Assembly: GCA_936450465.1 (NCBI GenBank) | Contig: OW388293.1 | Span: 25,011,860-25,075,859 of the forward strand | Source: Gibbula magus | Taxonomy: Eukaryota; Mollusca; Gastropoda; Trochida; Trochidae | Direction: 5' to 3' | DNA length: 64,000 nucleotides | Shown: piece after piece, positions 12,101 to 23,100 of the stretch | Numbering within the stretch: position 1 is the stretch's first letter | How the letters are laid out: each line of letters starts with the position of its first letter | Position numbers and translations under genes: made by a program | Notes under the pieces: generated by a model | Database searches by the model: none | Seen by the model: only the letters and a program-made list of their open reading frames with translations | What the model was told of the DNA's origin: nothing

Positions 12101-15100
12101 TTAGAAATTGATGAACAGTGAATTCAAGACAACTGTCATGAAATCGGAATAAATCTTCATGAATTTCTAAAGAACCATCTCAAAGCTCAACATACCATCT
12201 TGCATACGAGTCCTCTCTGAGAGGTGCGTAAGACTGGAATCGGTTGACCTGTGTGTAGTCTAGAGCCGTGTTCTCCGCCCGATTCTTGAGGCACTCTTTC
12301 CATTCCCTCGCCTTCCGTGATGTCCAGCACTTGATCAGCAACTTTCTGTTGAGAACGTCAATAAATAGTGAACATTTGCATGCAAAGAATTTTGTTGGAG
12401 CCCATTATTTTGATTTTTGGGATGAATATGCAAGTAGGGTGAGATGTTTCTAACTTGAATCAGCACAAATGGTATTTTGGTATGCATCAAGTTCTAAGTG
12501 AAAATACCCTGTCACTAAGTTACACACAGAAAGGAAGTTCTTGACTGTGAATAGCCTACAGCTTGTTTTTACTGCTAAGACGGGGTTTATTTTTTTTAAC
12601 ATTTTATGAAATTCATAGAGAAATACGAATCCCCACCTGTTGAGGTTGCGGATGAGAACGCCATGAGGAGCCCCTGTAGACACCATTCCACAATCCACAT
12701 CAAACGCGGAGTCCATCAGCATCACATCACTCACAGCTCCATCTTCTGGTCTGATGTACGCCAGGAATGTATCCTTAATCACAAGCCATCTGGACACAAA
12801 GAAGATTTAATGTAACACGCATCAAGCAGTTCATTTAAACTTACAAACAAATAAGAAAGAGTCATCTATATAATGGTATAAAACTCCTCACATTGGAATT
12901 TTGAACTTCAAAATTAGCAAAAATCACAGCTACACAGCCTGATTGATACTCATGACAATATTTGAAAAGTTTTTGAGTTTTGGTCTGAAAACAAAGCCTA
13001 CCTTTGCAATGGGTCCATGAGCCATTACGTAAGAGTCAATTGTCACCAAACAGACAATCAATCTTCAAGCAAAGTACACCAAATAAAGTCAATGTTCCAT
13101 ACATTTCTTCACTAAATCACACAACTAACCCATCCACCAAACCTGTCTATCACCTATCCTCCAATTTGTCCTTTGCTTCCAGTAATTAATATCAACTCAC
13201 ATCCTGTTCCAAGTTGAAGCAAAGTTGGAAGAGTATCTAGGATCGGATTATGAAGACTTACTCAACAGCCTATATGAATTCTTAACCAAAACACACCACT
13301 TCTGTACACCACAATTCATCACATCATCCACCCCTCTGTCCACCCCTCTGTCCACCCCTCTATCCATCCCTCTATCCACCCCTCTATTCACCCCCTATCC
13401 ATCCCTCTATCCATCCCTCTATCCACCCCCTATCCATCCCTCTATCCACCCCCTATCCATCCCTCTATTCACCCCTCTATCCATCCCTCTATTCACCCCT
13501 CTATCCACCCCCTATCCACCCCTCTATTCACCCCCTATCCATCCCTCTATTCACCCCTCTATCCACCCCCTATCCATCCCTCTATCCATCCCTCTATCCA
13601 CCCCCTATCCATCCCTCTATCCACCCCTCTATTCACCCCCATCCATCCCTCTATCCACCCCTCTATCCACCCCTCTATTCACCCTCTATCCACCCCTCTA
13701 TCCATCCCTCTATCCACCCCCTATCCATCCCTCTATCCACCCCTCTATCCACCCCTCTATCCATCCCCTATCCATCCCCTATCCACCCCTCTATCCATCC
13801 CTCTATTCACCCCTCTATCCACCCCCTATCCATCCCTCTATCCACCCCTCTATTCACCCCTCTATCCACCCCCTATCCATCCCTCTATCCACCCTTCTAT
13901 TCATCCCTCTTTCCACCCTCTATGCACCCCCTATCCATCCCTCTATCCACCCCCTATCCATCCCTCTATCCACCCCTCTATCCATCCCTCTATCCACCCT
14001 CTATCCACCCCCTATCCATCCCTCTATTCACCCCTCTATCCATCCCCTATCCATCCCTCTATCCATCCCTCTATCCACCCCCTATCCATCCCTCTTTCCA
14101 CCCCCTATCCATCCCTCTATTCACTCCTCTATTCATCCCTCTATCCACCCCCTATCCATCCCTCTATTCACCCCTCTATCCACCCCCTATCCATCCCTCT
14201 ATCCACCCCCTATCCATCCCTCTATCCATCCCTCTATTCACCCCTCTATCCACCCCCTATCCATCCCTCTATCCATCCCTCTATCCACCCCCTATCCATC
14301 CCTCTATCCACCCCTCTATTCACTCCTCTATTCACCCCTCTATCCACCCCCTATCCATCCCTCTATTCACCCCTCTATCCATCCCTCTTTCCACCCCTCT
14401 ATCCACCCCTCTATCCATCCCTCTATCCACCCCTCTATCCATCCCCTATCCATCCCCTATCCACCCCTCTATCCATCCCTGTATTCACCCCTCTATCCAC
14501 CCCCTATCCATCCCTCTATCCACCCACCTCCTGTTCCAAGTTCCAGCAAAGTGGAACTGACTGAGACGTCCACAGCAGCCGATGTTGACATTGCGTCCAC
14601 CTGAACATTTCTTCACCAGCCCCTCCTTCCCCTTCCGACCCAGTTTGTTGATGAAAGACAGCGGGCTTACCTCGAAGAATCGCATCTGAAAACATTCATG
14701 AATTACGGTATATCAATGACCTTTTAGACCACATATACAACACAGTAAAATTGCATTTCTAAAAGTTTATTTCAAATGTTTATTTTTAAATATGTTTGTA
14801 AAATGTTTATCTCTCTTTCTTATGAGTTAATTTGACTGTTCATTTTTATCCTTAACATATTATTTAAATACGGCCAATTGAAAAAAAATATTTAGACTCA
14901 GAGTAGATAATATTTATGACATTTTGAATTTTTGTTGAGGTTATTCAACAAAATTTAAAGTGGTTTCTCAGAGTTAAAGAAAGAGCCATTGGCTCTGTAG
15001 CTCATCATGGCCTGCATGATTTCTTATATAAGGTTGACGACTCACATATCAAAAGATACGTTGTGGGATGCAATAAATTGTCCCCAAACATACAATTATA

Positions 15101-17073
15101 GTATGGGTAAACTTCAGTCTCCATGTTAGTTAACCACACTCAGTGAATCAAATGAACATACAACATTCATGCATTTTACTTACAGTTTCAGTGTGATTCT
15201 TGAAGGATTTGCACTTAAGTAAACTGATTAAATACTTCTCAAGTTGTTCCTGAAATAAAATTGACCAAAGTTCATTATCATGATTCAAGATCTTTAATTA
15301 TTAACATTTATTTGTTGAGAAGGATAAATCAATACAAATTCTAGTCATTACCAATAATTACAATCTAACAAAAGAGAACATTAGTTCATAATGATAGGAA
15401 TTTTCTTCAAGTAATGATATAGTCAATAGGATGCATTGTACAGATTATAGTGCAGTTTTGAATAAATACAAGTGAGCGAGTCAAAATTCAAGCAAGTTTA
15501 TACCAAAAAACGACATTACATTCACTATCAGATAATAAAGTTTGCAATTTGATGAGAAAAAGATTTTATCAATAGTTTTACACATGAACTTTCAAATTAA
15601 TTGAATTTTCAGTATTTCAATATTATTTATAAAAATAATTTAAAACATATTTTTATTATACATCTTTTGAATTTGGCATTTCATAACATGTTTAAAAGTA
15701 CTTCATTTAAATGTTAGCTGCTATTATGAAATCAACATTAAAGGTTATAATTTTGATAAAAAGAAGAAGAATATTTTTTAAATTTCTGAAACAGTTCAGT
15801 ACTCTTACCTTCCTCTGCTCTATGCAGCTATCACTGACGAGAGACTCGGGTCTCAACGGGAAGCGAACACTCACTTGGTGGTCTTTCTTCATCGTCTTAC
15901 GTCGCTCTCGGTATCTGGTGGAAATAAATATCAAAGTTTGATTTTTCATGTAATAGAGATTATGTGGGAAGATATGACTTGAGTAACGTCTATGCAGAAA
16001 GAATGTAAAAGAGATTATGTAGGAAGATGTGACTTGAGTAACCACCGTCTGAAGAGAATATAAAGATTGATAGTTGCAGGTGCAATATTTCTTCCGCATC
16101 AAGCTCTTTTGTGTTTATTTCATGTTGCTATATATATGTTGCTATATGATCCTATCATAAATATTTTAAAATCAATTTAAAATATTAATTTAATTCATAT
16201 GATACACATTTATTTAATTAATTTTCAGAAAATTTACAACCAATCAGATAATATTACAAACTTAGATTTAAACCATCTAAAATGTAATTTAATCACCAAG
16301 CTTGCGGTTTGAAATATGGCAGCAGCATTAAAATTGGTTTCCATGGTAGCAAGATTTTCAAACTTACCATATAAGTGTTTTTGAAATTTAGTGGAATGAT
16401 GAATATCCAAAAGTTAAAAATCAATATTGTAGACTAAGGTTGTAGGTTGAAGGTAAAGCTGTGTTGCCATGAGAATGCTGTCTACTTTAAAAAACATGCG
16501 CAAAATTTGGCGGTCTACATGTGGCAATTACTGCTTCAGTGCGATTCTGGGAGCACACAGACATGCTGTAGCACCTTTAGTGCATGCAGAACATTCGCTT
16601 TGGTCGGGTTTCGATACAGGTGCCACGCTTGCCCTTTACAGCCAATGAGTGCACAACACACAGGGTGGGTAGATTACATCCGGTTCAAACCTAAATACAA
16701 CGGGTGTGCCAAACTATTACTATTCAACAACTCCATCCAATGAAACCAAAGTGTAAGAGACATACCAATAAAACATCAATCTTGATACATTACATATATA
16801 CAGATCAAACCAAAATGTAACAGATGGACCAAAGCATCAATAACTCAAACTTTATGAGAGATCAGATTTACAGATTACAAATATATATTTCACTTACTTT
16901 TTCTTGGGAATGGGGATGTGGCATTGAGCTCTGTACAGTGTCAAAGCATCATGGAGCTGTTTGAAGTGTTTGTACCTCCTCTTGACGATCCACTCGTAGT
17001 CGCCATGTTTCACTTCGATTGTGTATCTGGAAATATCAGAAGTAGTTATATATATATATATATTATATATGTA

Positions 17074-17132
<59 letters not shown>

Positions 17133-20100
17133 GTGTGATTTTATCCCATTACATTATCATTACACCCCATGGTTAACTAGATCCAGTTTGGGCTCACAGG
17201 TTTCACTGTAAGGTATAGCCACAAGGGTGATGTGGGCTTTCTTCCTGCCATAACACCAGCACCTCTGTGAAATGCTCTTGAGATGTTATACCAAAATTGG
17301 AACAGTATGTTTTTGATTAATGTGGAATTTTTAGTCTGCCAATGTTCTAGACAGTGAATAACACTGTAACTAATAGTGGATATTACAGTCAGACCCTGTT
17401 TATCTGCACAATTTAGTTACAGTTGAAAATCGTCCGGATAGCAAGCTGTGCGGATAAGCAAATTATTATTTGCATAGAAAAGCATAGAGAAGAGTTTAAG
17501 TAAAACCGTGCGGACGGCTGGGTTTCCGGATATATGGGTCCGGTTAAACAAGGTCTCACTGCAATCATATTCTCCGATATTCTAGCATCATCAGGACAAC
17601 GGTTATTATACCCCACTTCCGGTCTCGTTGCCATGGTTTCTTTTGTTACAACAGTAGGTGTACTAGGCGATACCATAGTTGTATTTCTGATATACCTTCA
17701 CTTTTAATTTTAAATTCTTTAGAGTCAAATTACTTTCTAAACACATTTTACACAATAATATCTATACACGATTTAAATCGAAGTCAAGATATTCTACAAA
17801 ATTTTGCATGTTTCAATCGAAACCTGGGATCAAAACCAGTGACCTCTATCTTTCCTGCCCAGGTCTACCCACCCAGCCATGAGGGCAGATGAAAATTGAT
17901 AACATTTTTCTTGACCAATTGATTAAGGTTTGTATACTGCCTGAAATAATATGTGTGGTTTGTGTATTTGTTTATGAATGTCATTGGTAAGTATTTTTGG
18001 GATGCAAACTGTCTTACACATATTGAATTTAGTTTATTTATTCTCAAAACTCAGGTCATGTGACATTTGCCATTAGCTCTGTTGTGAAGCTAGTATATTT
18101 CAGCGAGATGCACGGGCGATTGTGATCCGTGCATGATGCGCGTGCTTTTTCTGAAGCGCGCTTACAGTTTAGTATGTGAGGGTCTTAACCACTGAGTTTA
18201 TAAAAGTTCGAACAAACCTGTATAGGTTCCAGATTCTTTGAAGAGGATCCTCCTTGGGGTACTTATTGAATAAAATCCTAGATTTTAGATATATGACAGG
18301 TTGTAACTATATTTTCCACATAAAATTAGTTAAAAAACTAAAAAAACGTACTTTGGGTCACCCCTTTCGAGCCTCACCCCTTACGGTTGTCATGCAACCA
18401 AGGGCGGTAACTCTAACCTCACCACTTTCCAATCCAGTCATGCAGGCTGAATGAAGGGGAGGTGGGTGGCCCTACCCCAAGGAGGATCCTCTTCAAAGAA
18501 TCTGGAACCTATACAGGTTTGTTCGATTCTTTTTCAGAAGGGATCCTCCTTGGGGTACTTATTGCATAAGACAGACTCCCAAAGATTAAATCAATGGCAG
18601 TGGCATTCAGACTGCACCCGAAGGCGCAAAACGAAGTACAAAAGATTACTCACCCAAAGTACAAAATGGATCCACCATGGGCTATAACCTCAATGACCTG
18701 GGGATTACGTGGCGCACTCTCAGTCGCCTTACAGGTCTGAAAACCCCGCCCCCCCCCCCCCTTTTTTGTAAGAGAGAAGATGAGGACAAAAAATCCCATA
18801 GCAAAGATCACCCCACGGGAGTCCTCAGCCGGGAAATAACCGTGGGATAAAGGACTTGGGCCCTTAGTATTAACGGATATTAGTGGCGTTAGTTATAATT
18901 AAAAACAACAGATCGACCAACCCTCATCAGCTCATTCAGCTAGGGGGTTGACGACTCTGCCCACCGGAGAGAACTGTCTGACCAAACCAAGCACGCTCGC
19001 CCGAGAGCCTGTCGAGTTGGTAATGACGAATGAACGTGCTAGGCTGGCTCCAGATAGCAGCGGAGCAGATCTCTTCGATAGGCAGGGCCGCTGCGTACGC
19101 CTTGGACGTCGCGACTGCCCTAACCGAATGAGCCTTGAGGTCACCTGGGGGCTCACGGCCCTTGTGAACATACGCTAGGCATATCGCCGAGACAATCCAT
19201 CTCGAGATTGACTGCTTAGAGGCGGGTAAACCTTGTTTACCTCCACCGTAACAGCAGAAAAGCTGATTATCCCTACGGATAGAGGCTGTTCTCTTAACAT
19301 ATGCTCTCAAGGTCCTGCGCACGTCTAGGATGTGATCGTGCGAGGCCTGAGAGCCCGAAGCTGCCAGCCTGCCTAAGCGCGGGCAATTCAATGGGGGCCG
19401 ACACATGAAAGGAGTGGGCCACTTTTGGTCGGTAGGAGTCTGGCAGCCTGATACTGACTCTGTCCCTGTGGAAGACTGTGAGATCGGGATCGGCGGACAT
19501 AGCATGTATGTCGCCTACCCGTCTGCCAGACGCCACCGCCACTAGAAAAGCTGCCTTCCAGGTCAATAACTGGAGAGACAGTGAAGACAAATCCCTGAAC
19601 CTAGGCCCCGATAGCCAATCGAGGACTACTGAAAGGTCCCACACTGGGCTGATCCGCCTCACAGGAGGCCGGATCCTGTCCACGCCTGCTAAAAAACGCT
19701 GGACCAATGGGTGGGCACCCAAAAGAGCGCCGTCCACCGGGACATGAAAGGCTGAAATAGCGGTGGAGTAACCTCTGACAGTTGATGCAGCCAAGCCCGC
19801 ATCCAATCTAGACTGCAGAAACTCCAGGACCAACACTAGATCTGCAGAAAAGGGATCGAGTACGTCCCTATCTGCACACCAGCGCGAATAGCAGGCCCAT
19901 CTATCTTCATATTGAATGTTCGTTGAATCCCTCCTCGAAGCCAGTATTGTGTCTGCAACTCGTGCAGGAATACCGCTACTTTGGAGGCGATTCCGGACAG
20001 AGGCCAAGCCACCCACTGCACCCTGGGGTTGGGGTGGGGGGCTCCGTCCTGGGACAGAAGTCCCGGCCGACACGGTAACAGAACAGGTGGCATAGCCAGA

Positions 20101-23100
20101 GACCTGAGTACCTGTGGAAACCAAGTTTGCGCTGCCCACAGAGGTGTGATTAGCACCAGCAGACGCGGAGGATGAGTGGCTAGACGGGCAAGGACTTTGG
20201 AGATCAGAGGCACTGGTGGGAAAGCCCACAGAACTCTGTCTGTCCAGTCCAGTTCGAATGCATCCTGGGACAGGGCCCGAGTGTCGGGTATCCTGGAGCA
20301 AAACTGGGGTATCTGAAAGTTCGTCCCTGACGCAAACAGATCCACCTGGAATGACCCGTATAACTGGGAGATAGTCTCGAATATCTCTCGATCCAGTAGC
20401 CACTCGTGGGGGGCAAGAATCCGGCGAGACAGAGCGTCCGCTCGGATATTGTCCACCCCTGGTAAGTACACTGGCAGAACCGTGGTGTCGACCTCGTTGC
20501 ACCAAAGGAAGAACTGCCACGTCTCCTCCAGGAGGGACGGAGAAACCGTCCCACCCTGATTGAGGATGTAAGCCATGGCGGTCCTGTTGTCCAGCTGAAG
20601 CCGGACCACCTGACCCCTCACCTGATCTCTCAGATGTTGCAAGACTAGCCTGGCCGCCCTGAGTTCTAACACATTGATGTGCATCTGAGACTCGGCTTGT
20701 GACCACAGGCCCGAGACCGTACGAGATCCCAGAACCCCGCCCCATCCCGTGAGGGAGGCGTCGGTCTGAACAGTCAGGGTCGGCACCGGAGCCTGCAGGG
20801 GGTAACCCCGAGTCAGGTGATCGACATTGGTCCACCAAGAGAGGTGTGGTAAGACCCACCCCGGAGTGACGAGCAGCTTCTCGTAAGACTCCGAGTGGGA
20901 CCACAGACCCGCCAAAGCTTGTTGGACGGGCCTCATGCGGAGCCGGGACCTCCAAACCACGTCTATGGTCGCTGCCATGACTCCGAGGAGCTGGAGCCAG
21001 ACCCGAGCCGTGTGGGTTGGAGCGCTGAGAAACGAGTTCACAGCCCCGAGGATCCACGGGACCCGGTCCGGGGCCAGGGATACGATCCCCGGCTCCGTCG
21101 GGAACCTGGAGCCCAGGAAGACTAAGTCCCGTGATGGGGCTAGCTCCGACTTTTTGAGATTCACGATCCACCCCAGCGAGACCAACGTGTGCAGTATGGC
21201 CTGGGTGGACTCGTGGTTCTGTAGCTGAGACAGCGCTCTGAGGAGCCAGTCGTCCAGGTAGGGATGACAGCACCTGCCCTGAGACCTGGCTACCTGAGCA
21301 GCTACCAGCATGAGCTTGGTGAATACCCTCGGAGCCGTGGAGATTCCGAAGGGTAACACCCTGAACTGATAACACTTCCCGTCGAATGCAAACCGCAGAA
21401 ACTTCTTGAAGTCTGGGTGCATCAGTACGTGAAGGTAAGCGTCTTTGAGGTCTATGGAGGATAGCCACTCCCCGACCTGCACTGACGAAATCACAGACCT
21501 TAGAGTCTCCATCTTGAACGATGGTACCTCTATGAGTTTGTTCATGATCTTTAGATTTAGGATAGGTCTGAACCCTCCGCCCTTCTTGGTCACCAGGAAG
21601 TATGTGGAATAATATCCGCTCTCTTCCTGGCCCACAGGCACTAGCTCTATCGCAGCCTTGCTCAGCAACGCTTTGACTTCTGAGCGGAGGATGTCCACCT
21701 TCTCCGGCGCGGAGGGCACCTTCGTGTGCCGCACCCCGGTAAATCAAGGTGGACCGCGCTTCCACTGTGGCATGTGGCCTCCCCTGAGTGTGGACAGGAC
21801 CCAGGTGTTTGACGTGGCCTTGGCCCAAGCGTCTATGAACCTGGACAGTCGGCCGCCAACAGGGATGTGTCCCAATAAGCATAAGGTGTCCGTCTCCGGC
21901 GGCACTCCGGCCCCCGTAATTTTGGACACCCCGAGCGGTACGGGAGGAGCTAGGAGCCCTGGTTTGGCTTCCCGCGCCCCCGAAACCCCTGCTTGCCAGA
22001 AGGCTGCTGGTGTTTCCCGCCACGCTTCTTGGGACCCTTGCCCCTGCCCCCAGCTTGATTCAGACTAGCTGACATCCAAGCTGGTTTCCCAGTCGGCGCT
22101 GAGGAACGAGCAGAGGAAGGGTTGGACACGCGTGCGCGCTTGATCCTGCACGGAGAGAACCTTAGAGGTCTCCCGGCAGGTCGTGACGACGTCCGCGGTG
22201 TCCCGGAGTACCTGCTGAGCCCCCGGGAAGAGCGTAGAGCCGACCCGGAAAGGCAAATTCAGCAGGGACTGCTGGGTTGACGGCATCCAAGTTGACGCCG
22301 ACAACCACAGCTTGCGCATTCCCACCACTGCGCATGCCATCTGGTTAGCCGAACACTTGATAGAGTCGCGCGCCAGATGGCCACCGACCGCGGTAAGCTG
22401 CCCGAGGAGCTCAGAGGAAGAATTCCCCGAGACCTCAACCTTCGAAGCGAGCTGGACCTGCATGGAGGCCAGGTACGCCTGATGGACCGCAATCTGGAGT
22501 TGCTGGGAGGCGTTACGATACTGATCTTCATAGTACCGATACACCACCTTTAACTCAGATGTTCCAACAGCGAAGGGTGGCAGCCGCCGACCTTGCCTAC
22601 CGACCGAGGGTGTAACCCTAGGCCGGTGCAAAGAAACCGCGGTAAACACGCAGTCCCCCACCAACGGAATATCGAACAAGCCTTCCTCCTCCAGCTGATA
22701 CCGCCTAGATAAGTAGCCTAGATCGGCGGTAGAGCGGGCACCAGCTAGGAGGGGATCGACTAGCTCGTCCATTAGTGAAGGGAGCACGCGGAGCCCCACT
22801 ACGGGAGCCTTGCTCTTAGCGAAGGCCTCCCCCGACAAGCGGTAGTCCATGTCCTCGGGCTCGGGGACCGGGGCAGCAACACCAGGGATAGCCTCCGCGA
22901 TCAAGCCACGGAGGTTCCTGATGGCAGCGGCAGCTGATAAAGAACCCGAGTCCTCCCGAACCTCATCGACGTCCATGAACTCGATCCCCGTTCGCTCCGA
23001 GAGGCCGGAGCCAACCTCGGAGTCCACAAGGAAAGAGTCACGGGCGTCGACAAGGCCCCGAGAGAGCCCGTCAGCTGTCGCCGGCTGTCCCGAGCCCCCA

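Noticed and set aside
13225..14604. 459-codon Tyr/Pro/Ser/His-rich frame ([15 protein letters not shown])
   Set aside because: Produced by the CCATCCCTCTAT array; it overlaps PLD exon 6 antisense and lacks any non-repeat domain.
17413..17676. 87-codon minus-strand frame
   Set aside because: Runs across the pogo-like MITE and its host repeat; no domain.
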